Counted from the first letter of the stretch, positions 49,810 to 59,971 are shown. The stretch is DNA of 64,000 nucleotides from Mesorhizobium onobrychidis (GCF_024707545.1 NZ_CP062229.1:5065501-5129500), one strand, 5' to 3'. Notes: generated by a model from the sequence alone, not told the origin. Numbers and translations: made by a program.

Positions 49810-51326
49810 CTAGCGTGCGCACACATCTGATTTGGCGGGGATTAGTTTGGATTTGCAAGAGCGAAGCCCTCGGCGATGGCGTGGAAGCGTTTGAGGCCGT
49901 TGCTGAAGGTGACGGGACCTGGCGGCCGCTCCTTTGCGTAGCCGTTCCACCCTCCCAGCCGGGCGATGCACCAAGCGGCCCAGGCGAGCGTGTGTTGCGG
50001 ATGCGGGTTGTTCTGCTTTTGGGTCTTGCCTTCGAGCCTGGCAATCAGCGCCTCCAGCACGGTGATCTCGGCGGGGCTGAAGAGGCGTGCAGCCTTGAAG
50101 GCCTGGCCGGCGGCATCGCGCCCGTGCACGAGTTGCATGACCCTGGTGGCGACGATCAGCGCGGTCGCGGCCAGCCGTTCGAGTGCCTCACCATCGGCAA
50201 GCAGGCTTTCCTCCAGATCGATGGCCTGCGACTTCACGGTTCGGAACAGCTGTTCGACGGTCCAGCGCAACCGGTAGAGATCGACCATGCGGCAAGCGTC
50301 GGCGAGCGTTTTGACCGCGTGAGTGGTCAACAGCCGCCAGATCACCGCTTCCTTGGGCGAAGGCGGATCGATCTCGCGCACTTCGACCATGTTGAGCGTG
50401 ATCTCGCGCGGATCGCGACAGTCGGCACCAAGGCGCGGCTGGCGCAAGGCGACCGCGGCGAAGCGAACGGCCAGTTGCACCTTGCGCGCCGGTCGGCCGG
50501 GACGCGCCTGCAGTTCGAAGGCGGTCCGGCCGGCTTCCGGCGTTTTGGCGATCTCGCCGAACAGACGGCCGCCCTGCTCACCCAGAGCCCGGTCGCGCAC
50601 GGCGCGGATGAGCACATGCGTGCGCTCGTCAGGCAGCCTTGCCAGCACTTCGTAGATGTCGGCCTCGCGGTCGCCGATCACGGTAGCCAGCGGCGTGTCG
50701 GTCAGCGCCTGGCGGGCCGCCTTGGCGGTGGCGATCCATTTGTAGCTTTCCTTGGCTTCGATCGGCAGGGCTTGGTAGTCGTGCGCCTTCTGCCCCCGGC
50801 GCCGCCAGATCGTGGCAGCCGCAAGCCCCAGCACCGAGCCGTCGGCGGCATCCACGGCCAGCGCCGGGTGGACGAACAGCCCGACATCCTTGCCGTTGCC
50901 GACATGCCCGAGGCCGCGCTTGCGCGAGGCCTTGGCCTCATAGTTGATCTCGCTGCTGTCCTCAATGATCAGCACATGGCGGCCGGCCGCCGCCTCGCCC
51001 GTTCGCGCCGCCGCCGTGCGCACGATCTCCGGCACCGTCACTTGGGGATTGCGAAACAGCCGCGTGAACGCAATCTGTTCCGCCCGCGTATCGGCCAGCC
51101 TGCGCAGGCCCGCGCTGACGCGCGTGCACATGCGCTCCAGCACCATGCTCCCCTTTTTTGCAGGCGCAGGTCGCCGAAGTATCCAAGCAGCAAAGCCATC
51201 GTCGAAATCTCCCGAATCAACAATGGCAGCTACAGAATCACACATGATTCCAACCCCACAAGCCAAACCTGCTACCCGACCAAACTCCCTTGACACCTCT
51301 CCGAAGCAGATGTGTGCGCACGCTAG
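49810..51326 (-). mobile_element. IS4-family insertion sequence, 1517 bp, intact ends and target duplication
   Basis: Perfect 20-bp terminal inverted repeats: CTAGCGTGCGCACACATCTG at 49810-49829 and its reverse complement at 51307-51326. An 11-bp direct duplication CCCAAAAGGGG flanks the element (49799-49809 and 51327-51337), in the size range typical of IS4-family insertions. One transposase gene fills the element. The unmutated ends and duplication imply recent insertion. The target is the closing arm of a family C palindrome. Confidence 0.95.
49842..51296 (-). CDS. IS4-family transposase
   Basis: 484 residues, occupying almost the whole element. DDE residues: Asp in VLIIEDSSEINYE, Asp in VIGDREADIYEVL, Glu in VDLYRLRWTVEQLFRTVKSQ. 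The last contains the Y-(2)-R-(3)-E-(6)-K signature of the IS4 group. The DREAD-like loop resembles the Tn5/IS50 branch. No frameshift is seen, so the enzyme may be active. The precise start is uncertain; other in-frame starts exist within the first 50 codons. Confidence 0.93.
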   Translation of the reverse strand: MSREFGRVAGLACGVGIMCDSVAAIVDSGDFDDGFAAWILRRPAPAKKGSMVLERMCTRVSAGLRRLADTRAEQIAFTRLFRNPQVTVPEIVRTAAARTGEAAAGRHVLIIEDSSEINYEAKASRKRGLGHVGNGKDVGLFVHPALAVDAADGSVLGLAAATIWRRRGQKAHDYQALPIEAKESYKWIATAKAARQALTDTPLATVIGDREADIYEVLARLPDERTHVLIRAVRDRALGEQGGRLFGEIAKTPEAGRTAFELQARPGRPARKVQLAVRFAAVALRQPRLGADCRDPREITLNMVEVREIDPPSPKEAVIWRLLTTHAVKTLADACRMVDLYRLRWTVEQLFRTVKSQAIDLEESLLADGEALERLAATALIVATRVMQLVHGRDAAGQAFKAARLFSPAEITVLEALIARLEGKTQKQNNPHPQHTLAWAAWCIARLGGWNGYAKERPPGPVTFSNGLKRFHAIAEGFALANPN

Positions 51327-51351
51327 CCCAAAAGGGGAGAAGGGAAAGACG

Positions 51352-52287
51352 CTACAGCTCCAGGTTCCAGTTCTGGCCGACCAGATCCTTGCCGAAGGCG
51401 TGGTGGCGCTCTTCGTCGGCCAGCTTGAAACCGGCCGCCTCGTAGATGCGGCGCGCTGAGGTGAGCACGTCGTTGGTCCACAGCGTCAGCGTCTTATATC
51501 CCTTGGCACGGGCAAAGCCGATGCATTCCTCGACCAGCCGCTTGCCGATGCCGAGACCGCGCGCCGAGGGTTCGACATAGAGCAGGCGCAGCTTCGCCAC
51601 CGCGTCCGACTGGCGCACGACAAAGACCGAGCCGACGACATCCCCTTCCCGCTCGGCGATCCAACTGCGTTCCCATTTCGGATCGAAGGATTTGACGAAG
51701 GCGCCGAGGATTTCGGCGACCAGCGCCTCGTAGGTTTCGTCCCAGCCATATTCCTGCGCGTAGAGCAGGCCCTGGCGATGAATGATCCAGCCGATGTCGC
51801 CGACCTGCAAAGGTCGCAGCATGTAGAGGACCTTGGGCTCCGTGCCATCGCCCAGGAGGCGCTGCACCGTCTGCATCGCCTTGACCAGCCTTTCCTGTTC
51901 TTGAGCGGGAAGCCGGTCGAGCAAGGCCGCGACCTGATCGTGCGAACCCTGGTTCAGCGGCGCGAAGGCCGCCCTTCCCGCTGGGGTCAGCGCGATCGAC
52001 GAGCGCCGCGCATCGGCTTGCGTCGCGGCGCGCTCGACCAGGCCGCGCTCCTCGAACTTTTTCAACAACCGGCTGAGATAGCCGGGGTCGAGACCGAGAT
52101 CGCGCGCAAGATCGGTGGCGGTCAGGCCATCGCGATGCGCCAGTTCATAGAGCACCCGAGCCTCGGTCAGCGAGAAGGCGCTTTTCAGCAGCCCTTCGTC
52201 GAGCAGGCCGATCTGGCGGGTGTAGAAGCGGTTGAAGCCCCGCACCGCATCGATCCGCTCCTTGCCGGGTTGATGATGAATCGTCAT
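51352..52287 (-). CDS. MarR-GNAT fusion: regulator plus N-acetyltransferase
   Basis: 311 residues from ATG 52287 (GCAGGAGGATGCC). The N-terminal half (about 1-150) is a MarR winged helix (AFSLTEARVLYELAHRDGLT, LGLDPGYLSRLLKKFEERGL, ADARRSSIALTPAGRAAF). The C-terminal half is a GNAT acetyltransferase with the acetyl-CoA loop EPSARGLGIGKRLVEECIGF and later LWTNDVLTSARRIYEAAGFK. Such fusions are common in actinobacteria and rhizobia. The regulator may sense the acetyl-accepting substrate. Neighbouring genes give no clue to targets. Confidence 0.93.
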   Translation of the reverse strand: MTIHHQPGKERIDAVRGFNRFYTRQIGLLDEGLLKSAFSLTEARVLYELAHRDGLTATDLARDLGLDPGYLSRLLKKFEERGLVERAATQADARRSSIALTPAGRAAFAPLNQGSHDQVAALLDRLPAQEQERLVKAMQTVQRLLGDGTEPKVLYMLRPLQVGDIGWIIHRQGLLYAQEYGWDETYEALVAEILGAFVKSFDPKWERSWIAEREGDVVGSVFVVRQSDAVAKLRLLYVEPSARGLGIGKRLVEECIGFARAKGYKTLTLWTNDVLTSARRIYEAAGFKLADEERHHAFGKDLVGQNWNLEL

Positions 52288-52514
52288 GGCATCCTCCTGC
52301 CGCACAAGATCAACCATTTATTTGACTTAGTCAAGTATTAGTGAATTAGCCAACCGCCCTGTCGAGCAAGCGCCGAGCCGGTTCGACGGCGTTCGCATCG
52401 CCTCCACCGGGCCTGTAGCACGGCGGAATCGTGCCCGCTTCTAATGCTTGAATCGCCGAAGCGTCGGCAACGACATCATCCCGGAGCGGCACGGCCGAAT
52501 TACGCCCTCGCGCC

Positions 52515-52543
52515 TTGACTCTCGCCAGCCATCGGCTTATCTC
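52515..52543 (+). promoter_or_regulatory. Candidate groESL promoter
   Basis: TTGACT (52515-52520), 17 bases, TATCTC (52538-52543). Transcription from here would begin about ten bases before the CIRCE operator, so bound HrcA would block it. Fit to a sigma-32 promoter is also possible. Confidence 0.55.
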
Positions 52544-52552
52544 ACCGCCACG

Positions 52553-52579
52553 TTAGCACTCGCCATTGGTGAGTGCTAA
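52553..52579. promoter_or_regulatory. CIRCE operator for HrcA
   Basis: TTAGCACTC, nine bases, GAGTGCTAA: a perfect match to the CIRCE consensus. It is 88 bases before groES. HrcA represses groESL through it at normal temperature. hrcA itself is not in this window. Confidence 0.97.
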
Positions 52580-52667
52580 GCGTAGGTCCGGCGTCGCCGG
52601 GCTTATAGGTTGTCCGGCTCCGCCGGACGGAGGAACTGTTCTCACCATTCTCATCGAGGAATAAAAA

Positions 52668-52964
52668 ATGGCAAAGTCGAAGTTCCGCCCGCTTCATGAC
52701 CGCGTGGTCGTACGCCGGGTTGAATCCGAATCCAAGACTGCCGGCGGGATCATCATCCCCGACACGGCGAAGGAAAAGCCGCAGGAAGGCGAGATCATCG
52801 CCGTTGGTTCCGGCGCCCGCGACGAAGCCGGCAAGCTCGTCCCGCTGGACGTCAAGGCCGGCGACCGCATCCTGTTCGGCAAATGGTCGGGCACCGAAGT
52901 CAAGCTCAATGGCGAAGACCTTCTGATCATGAAGGAATCCGACATCATGGGCATCATCGGCTGA
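52668..52964 (+). CDS. groES: Co-chaperonin GroES
   Basis: 98 residues, normal size. Marks: [40 protein letters not shown] (mobile loop) and [21 protein letters not shown] ribosome site GAGGAATAAAAA precedes the ATG. It caps the GroEL ring during protein folding. It is first in the groESL operon under CIRCE/HrcA control; the gap to groEL is 62 bases. Rhizobia often have several groESL copies; this is one of the HrcA-controlled type. Confidence 0.98.
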   Translation: MAKSKFRPLHDRVVVRRVESESKTAGGIIIPDTAKEKPQEGEIIAVGSGARDEAGKLVPLDVKAGDRILFGKWSGTEVKLNGEDLLIMKESDIMGIIG

Positions 52965-52987
52965 ATATCGGCCTCACCGTCACTTAA

Positions 52988-54682
<1,695 letters not shown>

Positions 54683-54710
54683 GGAAATCCATCAGCCTTC
54701 AGATACGGAA

Positions 54711-54740
54711 AGGGCGGCCGAGAGGTCGCCCTTTTTGTTT
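54711..54740 (+). terminator. Terminator of groESL
   Basis: AGGGCGGC (54711-54718) and GTCGCCCT (54725-54732) form a stem with one G-T pair, followed by TTTTTGTTT. It starts 29 bases after the groEL stop. Confidence 0.85.
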
Positions 54741-54926
54741 GTTACGCACCACAATCGCCGTGCCAGCCGCGATCGGCGGGCGGGACCTCCTGTACCGCTG
54801 TACGCTTTGGCAATAGTTGCGGCGGTGCAGAACATGGATCGCAGGGCTGGAGCCATCTCTTGTTCGGCCTTCGGCCCTTTCGGCAGGGCTCCGCGACGGC
54901 TTCGATGCGATGAAGGCCATAAAATA

Positions 54927-55526
54927 TCAGCTCGCCGTTGCAGCGACCTCTTTGGCAGGCAAAGCACCTTCTATCAGCGCGGCGACTTCATCGGCCACCG
55001 CCAGCACCGGGGCACGGTCGCGGGTGGCTCGCGCGATCACCATCAGCCCTTCCAGCGATGATTCGACAAGCAGCGCCAGAGCGCGAGCGCGGCGCTCGGG
55101 CACCCCTGCCCTGACGAAGGCCGCCTGCAGCAGGCCTATCCATTGCTCGAATGCCGACCGGCACAGTTCGGCCAGCTCCGGCACGTCGGCCGGCGAGTCC
55201 AGCACCACGGGTGCGATCGGACAGCCAAGCGTGAACTGGTTGTCCTCCAGCATGCGTGCGACCGACTGGTAAATGTGGTGGACAGCTACCGCCGGGTCCT
55301 GCTCGGCGGCAAGCGCCTCACCCAGCGTTTGCGTGACCTTTTCGACGCTGTCGCGCGTCACCTCGATGACCAGTTGGTCCTTGCCGCCCGGAAAATGAAA
55401 ATAGAGCGATCCTCGTGGCGCACCGGAGGCGCTCAAAATGTCGTTGAGCGAAGTACCGTGATAGCCGCGCTGCCTTAGCAGCAGCGCCGTCGCCTCGATC
55501 ATCCGGGTGCGGGTATCGTTCGCCAT
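54927..55526 (-). CDS. TetR-family regulator
   Basis: 199 residues. Helix-turn-helix: MIEATALLLRQRGYHGTSLN then GAPRGSLYFHFPGGKDQLVI. The C-terminal region (FTLGCPIAPVVLDSPADVPE, LAELCRSAFEQWIGLL) matches a common TetR group that controls reductases or osmC-like genes. It is divergent from osmC and probably represses it through the palindromes at 55585-55606. Ligand unknown. Confidence 0.92.
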   Translation of the reverse strand: MANDTRTRMIEATALLLRQRGYHGTSLNDILSASGAPRGSLYFHFPGGKDQLVIEVTRDSVEKVTQTLGEALAAEQDPAVAVHHIYQSVARMLEDNQFTLGCPIAPVVLDSPADVPELAELCRSAFEQWIGLLQAAFVRAGVPERRARALALLVESSLEGLMVIARATRDRAPVLAVADEVAALIEGALPAKEVAATAS

Positions 55527-55584
55527 GTCAACCTCTGTCAGGAGTGCGCATTATAGGCCTTGCGCTCAATATGACAATCGGTTT

Positions 55585-55606
55585 ACATAATATGTAGATC
55601 AGTCTA
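55585..55606. promoter_or_regulatory. Two overlapping palindromes in the tetR/osmC promoter
   Basis: ACATAATATGT (55585-55595) and TAGATCAGTCTA (55595-55606, arms TAGA and TCTA) share one base. TAGA-N4-TCTA is a form used by several TetR-family operators. The site is 35 bases before osmC. Confidence 0.6.
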
Positions 55607-55640
55607 TATATCTCGACGTCATCGAGAGGAGAACGATAAA

Positions 55641-56111
55641 ATGACCATCCGTGAAGCAGAGGCCCAATGGCAGGGGTCGTTGAAAGAAGGTTCGGGCCGT
55701 CTGCGGCTCGGCAGTGGCGTCTTCGAAGGTGACTATTCCTTCCCGTCGCGCTTCGAAAACGGTCCCGGCACAAACCCAGAGGAACTGATCGCGGCGGCGC
55801 ACGCCGGCTGCTTTTCGATGGCGCTGAGCGCCATAGCAGGCAGCGGCGGCCATGTCCCCATACGGATCCACACCGTCGCCAAGGTGCATCTCGGAACGAG
55901 CACGGCCGGACCGACGCTCACCCGCATCGACCTTGAAACGGAAGCCGAAATCCCGGGCCTGGCGCCCGAGGAATTCCAGCGCCTTGCCCAATCCGCGAAA
56001 GCAACATGCCTCGTTTCCCGGGCTTTGGCAGGCGTCGCTGATATCAGGCTCAAGGCCGACCTCGTCACGGACGCCGCTGCGGAAAAACGAAATCAGGAGG
56101 TACCGAGATGA
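55641..56111 (+). CDS. osmC: OsmC-family peroxiredoxin
   Basis: 156 residues. The two catalytic cysteines are Cys57 (AAHAGCFSMALS) and Cys123 (AKATCLVSRALAGV). Family start is REAEAQWQGSLKEGSGRLRL and ENGPGTNPEELIAAA. OsmC enzymes reduce organic hydroperoxides using thiols. A ribosome site GAGAGGAG is present. It overlaps the next gene by four bases (ATGA) and is under the divergent TetR protein. Confidence 0.95.
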   Translation: MTIREAEAQWQGSLKEGSGRLRLGSGVFEGDYSFPSRFENGPGTNPEELIAAAHAGCFSMALSAIAGSGGHVPIRIHTVAKVHLGTSTAGPTLTRIDLETEAEIPGLAPEEFQRLAQSAKATCLVSRALAGVADIRLKADLVTDAAAEKRNQEVPR

Positions 56112-56494
56112 AACAGGGTAGCATCATGGTCGTCCATCCAGACGACCAATCCAGACAGACGGCCGAGATCATGCGGCGCTTCAACGACGTGCTCCAAAAT
56201 CATGATCCGTCGGCACTCCCGGGCCTGGTGGCCGAGGACTGCGTCATCGAGAACACCGTGCCGGCGCCGGATGGCGCCCGCCATGCCGGCAGGGAGGCGT
56301 GCGTGCGGCTGTGGTTGGCGATCGCCAGCGAACCCGGCACGCGCTTCGATATTGAAGAGACGTTCGTCGCCGGTGAACGGGCGACAATCCGCTGGCGTTA
56401 CTGGCGTGCCGACGGCAACTCCATCCGTGGCGTCAATCTGATGCGCGTAGCGGACGGGCTGATCGTCGAGGCGATGGGATACGTCAAGGGGTAG
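56108..56494 (+). CDS. SnoaL-like/NTF2-fold protein
   Basis: 128 residues; the start overlaps the osmC stop (ATGA). The NTF2 cone pattern is RFNDVLQNHDPSALPGLVAE, DCVIENTVPAPDGARH, GTRFDIEETFVAGERATIRW and GVNLMRVADGLIVEAMGYVK. Proteins of this fold include isomerases and small hydrolases, as well as non-enzymatic binding proteins. Its coupling to osmC suggests a role in the same stress response. Its last third is copied at 58012-58115. Confidence 0.88.
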   Translation: MKQGSIMVVHPDDQSRQTAEIMRRFNDVLQNHDPSALPGLVAEDCVIENTVPAPDGARHAGREACVRLWLAIASEPGTRFDIEETFVAGERATIRWRYWRADGNSIRGVNLMRVADGLIVEAMGYVKG

Positions 56495-56506
56495 CGCCAA
56501 CAGGCG

Positions 56507-56699
56507 CTACCGGTCAGTCAGCGCCAGTTTTGCGCCGAGCGCGACGAAGACGCCGGCGAAGGTGCGGCGCATCCAGGCCAGCACCATCGGCCGCGACACG
56601 ACATGGCTGCGGATCGAGGCGGCGAAGATGCCATAGCCGACAAACACGACGAAGGTCAAAAGCATGAAGACGCTCGAGAGTTCCAGCATCTTCGACAGC
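56507..56699 (-). pseudogene. C-terminal fragment of a LysE-family exporter
   Basis: Its 62-residue reading (LSKMLELSSVFMLLTFVVFV to GAKLALTDR) repeats the C-terminus of the intact LysE gene at 58128-58739, with five or so changes. The N-terminal two thirds are absent. Beyond 56699 the frame continues into unrelated DNA. It came with the duplication that also copied the end of the SnoaL-like gene. Confidence 0.88.
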
Positions 56700-57122
56700 C
56701 TTAATTTGAACTTCGGCTTGCGAACCCGGGTGTGGTCTTTGCCGGGTTCTGCAGCAGGGTGTGTCCATGACCCGCAGCGGAAGTTCGCTCGCCCTCGATT
56801 GGACTTTGATTTTTGGGAGTTGATTTGCTGCAATACAATAAGAATGCTACCATATTTAGTCGCCAATATTTTTTGCTGATTAGCGACCAGCCTGCCAAAA
56901 CGTAGGGCGCGTTCGTCCGCCGCGAAGTCCATCTAGGATTAGCCGGCGCGAGTTCGCGTTACCGGATATGTGCACATCCAGAAGAGCATCACGAGGTTCG
57001 GCGGCATAGGTGCGGCCCCGTGCCTCAGATTCCGCTTGCATGCATGAACAGCCACCACGGGCACCGGCCAGCGCGCGCGGCGTTGAAGATAACGCAACGC
57101 ATCCGAACCCAAGGAGATCGTC
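56700..57122. other. Inserted A/T-richer segment, no gene seen
   Basis: 423 bases between the LysE fragment and the VOC gene. Around 56810-56880 the DNA is A/T-rich (TTTTGGGAGTTGATTTGCTG, ATACAATAAGAATGC), unlike the rest of the window. No open frame with a ribosome site. Its left boundary is exactly where similarity between the two duplicated segments stops. Confidence 0.55.
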
Positions 57123-57794
57123 ATGAATGATATTCAGGAGCGCGGCGAAGCCGCAATCGCAACCCCGTCAGCGCGAAGGGTCGACATCAAGCTCGAAGTC
57201 GTCGTCATCCCCGTTTCGGACGTCGATCGAGCCAAGCGATTTTACGGCGGCTTGGGTTGGAGGCTCGACGCCGACATCACAGGCGACGAATTTCGTGTCA
57301 TCCAGTTTACGCCTCCGGGCTCCCCGTGTTCGATAGTCTTCGGCGCAGGGGTCACCCCAGGGCCCTATGCCCGGGTCGAGCTCGATGTCCTCGAAAGCGT
57401 TGGCGAGCTCGTCGTGTCAGACATCGAGGCAGCGCGCGCCGAACTCGCCGATCGCGGTGTCGACGTGAGCGAGGTGTACCACTATGCCGGCCGTGAAGGC
57501 CGTGTCAGCGGTCCGGACCCTGAGCGGCGCAGCTACTCCTCGTGGGCCTCCTTCAGCGATCCGTCCGGAAATGTCTGGCTGTTGCAGGAGGTCACTGCGC
57601 GAGCGCCCGGCCGCGTCGACGCTGACGACACCACATTTGTCTCGTCGGTCGAGCTCGCGGCCGCGCTCCGGCGTGCGTCTGCGGCCCATGGCGAGCACGA
57701 GAAGCGGACAGGCGGCCAGCGTGATGAGAACTGGCCGGACTGGTATGCCGAGTACATGATGGCCGAGCAGGCTGGCAAGCCGCTGCCGCTATAA
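57123..57794 (+). CDS. Glyoxalase/VOC-superfamily protein
   Basis: 223 residues with AAGGAGATCGTC before the ATG. The VOC domain (about 20-160) reads LEVVVIPVSDVDRAKRFYGG, LGWRLDADITGDEFRVIQFT, then SYSSWASFSDPSGNVWLLQE, with Asp/Glu metal-ligand positions. A C-terminal tail, HEKRTGGQRDENWPDWYAEY then MMAEQAGKPLPL, is typical of one VOC subgroup. Likely a metal-dependent lyase or dioxygenase-like enzyme for a small toxic compound. It lies between the two copies of the snoaL/lysE duplication. Confidence 0.88.
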   Translation: MNDIQERGEAAIATPSARRVDIKLEVVVIPVSDVDRAKRFYGGLGWRLDADITGDEFRVIQFTPPGSPCSIVFGAGVTPGPYARVELDVLESVGELVVSDIEAARAELADRGVDVSEVYHYAGREGRVSGPDPERRSYSSWASFSDPSGNVWLLQEVTARAPGRVDADDTTFVSSVELAAALRRASAAHGEHEKRTGGQRDENWPDWYAEYMMAEQAGKPLPL

Positions 57795-58011
57795 GGATTG
57801 GATCACGACGTCATTTGAAACGGCAGCATCGACGCAATAGTAACCCTTTGATCGAGGATCCTGCGCCCTCGGCGGCTCGATCGAAGTGCAGGGCGTGCGC
57901 ATCCCGGCACCGACCACGCTTTGAGGCGTTAACAATAGTGTTTTGATGTTTCTCGGGCAGCCGCGCTTGCACGCGACCGTGCTCTATCTTCGGGCGCAGA
58001 GCGGCCTCCAT

Positions 58012-58115
58012 CTGGCGCTATTTCATGGCCGACGGCAACTCCATCCGGGGCGTCAAATCTGATGCGCGTAGCGGACGGGCAGATCGTCGAGGCGATGGGA
58101 TACGTCAAGGGGTAG
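58012..58115 (+). pseudogene. C-terminal fragment of the SnoaL-like gene, frameshifted
   Basis: GGCCGACGGCAACTCCATCC, ATGCGCGTAGCGGACGGGC and GGCGATGGGATACGTCAAGG repeat 56392-56494. One extra A in CGTCAAATCTG shifts the frame. Only the last 35 codons are present. It pairs with the truncated LysE copy at 56507. Confidence 0.88.
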
Positions 58116-58127
58116 CGCCAACGGGTG

Positions 58128-58739
58128 CTACCGCTCGGTCAGCGCCAGTTTTGCGCCGAGCGCGACGAAGGCGCCGGCGAAGGTGCGGCGCATCCAGGTC
58201 AGCACCATCGGCCTCGACACGACATGGCTGCGGATCGAGGCGGCGAAGATGCCGTAGCCGACAAAGACGACGAAGGTCAAAAGCATGAAGACGGTGCTGA
58301 GCTCCAGCATCTTCGACAGCGCATGCGGTTCGGTGGTGCTGACGAACTGCGGCAGGAAGGCGAAGAAGAAAATCGACAGCTTCGGGTTGAGGATGTTGAT
58401 GAGGATGCCCGAGGTGATCACCTTGCCGGCCGAGCGCGGCGCGACATCGTGCCCGACGTTCAAGCCGCCGCTCTCCTTCAGTGTGTTCCACGCCATGTAG
58501 AGCAGGTAGGCGACGCCCAGATATTTCAGCGTCTCGAAGGCGAGTGCGCTGGTGTGCAGCAGCGCCGCCAGACCGGTGATGGCGGCCGCCATATGCGGAA
58601 TGATGCCGAGCGTGCAGCCGAAAGCAGCGATGATGCTGGCGCGCGCGCCACGCGAAAGCCCGGCGCTCAGCGTATAGAGAACGCCGGTGCCGGGCGAAGC
58701 CACGACAATCAGCGACGTCAACAAGAATTCGATGCTCAC
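58128..58739 (-). CDS. LysE-family amino-acid exporter
   Basis: 203 residues, complete. Starts SIEFLLTSLIVVASPGTGVL, the usual LysE opening, with six membrane segments (SIIAAFGCTLGIIPHMAAAI, KLSIFFFAFLPQFV, VFMLLTFVVFVGYGIFAASI, and others). The family exports amino acids or homoserine lactones; substrate unknown. Its 3' part was duplicated to 56507-56699. Confidence 0.92.
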   Translation of the reverse strand: MSIEFLLTSLIVVASPGTGVLYTLSAGLSRGARASIIAAFGCTLGIIPHMAAAITGLAALLHTSALAFETLKYLGVAYLLYMAWNTLKESGGLNVGHDVAPRSAGKVITSGILINILNPKLSIFFFAFLPQFVSTTEPHALSKMLELSTVFMLLTFVVFVGYGIFAASIRSHVVSRPMVLTWMRRTFAGAFVALGAKLALTER

Positions 58740-58813
58740 GGATGGTCTCCCGGTGATCTGCCCGCTGGCAGGTTAGCCAGCAAGGGCACCCCGCGCAAGC
58801 CGTGGCGATTGGC

Positions 58814-58977
58814 GGTTCCTCGCCCCCATCCTTATGGGGGAGAGCTGTCTCGGCGAAGCCGAGACAGAGAGGGGGAAATAGCGCGAGCCTGCGCTCAAGC
58901 ACCTTGTTCGAAGGGTCGCGTTTCCTGAAAGCCACCTCTCCCCCGCAACGCGGCCACTAGCGTGGGGCGAGGAACCC
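58814..58977. repeat. Palindromic intergenic repeat, family B copy 3
   Basis: The element begins GGTTCCTCGCCCCCATCC and ends GGGGCGAGGAACCC. Inner arms read GGGGGAGAGCTGTCTCGGCG and GCCACCTCTCCCCCGC. It fills the gap between the YkgJ-type gene and lysE. Confidence 0.85.
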
Positions 58978-58999
58978 AAGCTTCCAAAACGGCAAGACC

Positions 59000-59389
59000 C
59001 TACAACGTCGGCATCCCATGTGCCTTGCGCGCCATCAGGCAATCGTCGCCGCCGGGCATGCAGGCGCGGCAGACGTCCGGTCGGACCTCGTAAATGCCGC
59101 AAGTGGTCGACTTGCCGACCTCGCCGGCAAGCGCCGAGCAGCGCACGCCGTCGCAGCGCATGCCGGATTCGTCGGCGGCCACATACTTCTGCGGGATCAG
59201 GTCGAGCTGCGCGTCGTCTTCGGTCGAGAAGCGCGGCCATTCGGCCGAATAGGAACAGCAGGCGCCGCAGCTCTGGCAATCGAAGAGGCCAACCGGGCCA
59301 GCGCCCTCCCTCAGTGGCGAAAAGTCTCCGGCGCTCGCCAAGGCAAGCAGCCCTGGCGCAACAGGATTCAGGTCAGCGTTTCGCGGCAA
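59000..59389 (-). CDS. YkgJ-type cysteine-cluster protein
   Basis: 129 residues. Eight or more ordered cysteines: CQSCGACC, CDGVRC, CGIYEVRPDVCRAC, DDC. This is the CxxCGxCC...C...RPxxCR pattern of YkgJ, which binds a zinc or iron-sulfur centre of unknown role. It is downstream of a run of very small genes on the same strand, with five bases to the nearest. Confidence 0.9.
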   Translation of the reverse strand: MPRNADLNPVAPGLLALASAGDFSPLREGAGPVGLFDCQSCGACCSYSAEWPRFSTEDDAQLDLIPQKYVAADESGMRCDGVRCSALAGEVGKSTTCGIYEVRPDVCRACMPGGDDCLMARKAHGMPTL

Positions 59390-59394
59390 AGGCG

Positions 59395-59562
59395 CTATTT
59401 TTTCTTCCTGGTCTTGCGCGACGCCACTTCCGCCGGCGACTTGAACAGATCGGTCGCGGCCTCGGCGGTAACGTCGGCTTTCGGCGCGGCGGCCGGCTTG
59501 GCCGGCTTTGCGGCGGCAGCGGATGCCGCCGGCTGGTCCTTGGCGGAAAATTTTATGGCCAT
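59395..59562 (-). CDS. Small Ala/Lys-rich protein, 55 residues
   Basis: ATG 59562 after GAGGATTGAT. Starts MAIKFSAKDQPAASAAAAKP, then AKADVTAEAATDLFKSPAEV, and ends in a basic tail SRKTRKKK. It is low-complexity and probably unstructured, perhaps nucleic-acid-binding. It follows a 135-residue gene with one base between stop and start, in a probable four-gene run with ykgJ-like. Confidence 0.65.
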   Translation of the reverse strand: MAIKFSAKDQPAASAAAAKPAKPAAAPKADVTAEAATDLFKSPAEVASRKTRKKK

Positions 59563-59563
59563 A

Positions 59564-59971
59564 TCAATCCTCGTCGGAGAAACGCGATGATGGCGCATTC
59601 GGGTTGCGAAGGCGGCCGATCAGCGCCGAGACCGCGGTGATGTTCATTTCCTCGGGCGACCAGTTCCTGGCCTCCTCGATGTGCCGGGGCGCCAGCTCGC
59701 GATGCGTGCTGCCGCTATAGGCGGCATCCTGATGGGTGACGCGCTCAAGGGTCTTGGCATTTTCGCGGACATACTCGATCAGATAGTTCGGGCATTCGGA
59801 GCGGCCACGCACGCCGAGCCTGACCTGGGCATCGCCATGGGCGCGCCTGCAGCGCTCGAGCTTTTCGAGCACGCGCCGGACATATTCGACCGGCTTGTCG
59901 AGCTCTCCTACGACATCGGCGATGGTCGAATCGGCGGCGATCGCCTTTTGCGGGACGCGCTTCGTGGCCAT
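59564..59971 (-). CDS. Conserved-looking hypothetical protein, 135 residues
   Basis: ATG 59971 overlaps the stop of the upstream gene (TGATG). Starts MATKRVPQKAIAADSTIADV, then RVLEKLERCRRAHGDAQVRL, ECPNYLIEYVRENAKTLERV and SPEEMNITAVSALIGRLRNP. It is mainly helical, with no signal or membrane segment. Family unknown. Tight coupling on both sides indicates translation from one mRNA. Confidence 0.7.
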   Translation of the reverse strand: MATKRVPQKAIAADSTIADVVGELDKPVEYVRRVLEKLERCRRAHGDAQVRLGVRGRSECPNYLIEYVRENAKTLERVTHQDAAYSGSTHRELAPRHIEEARNWSPEEMNITAVSALIGRLRNPNAPSSRFSDED

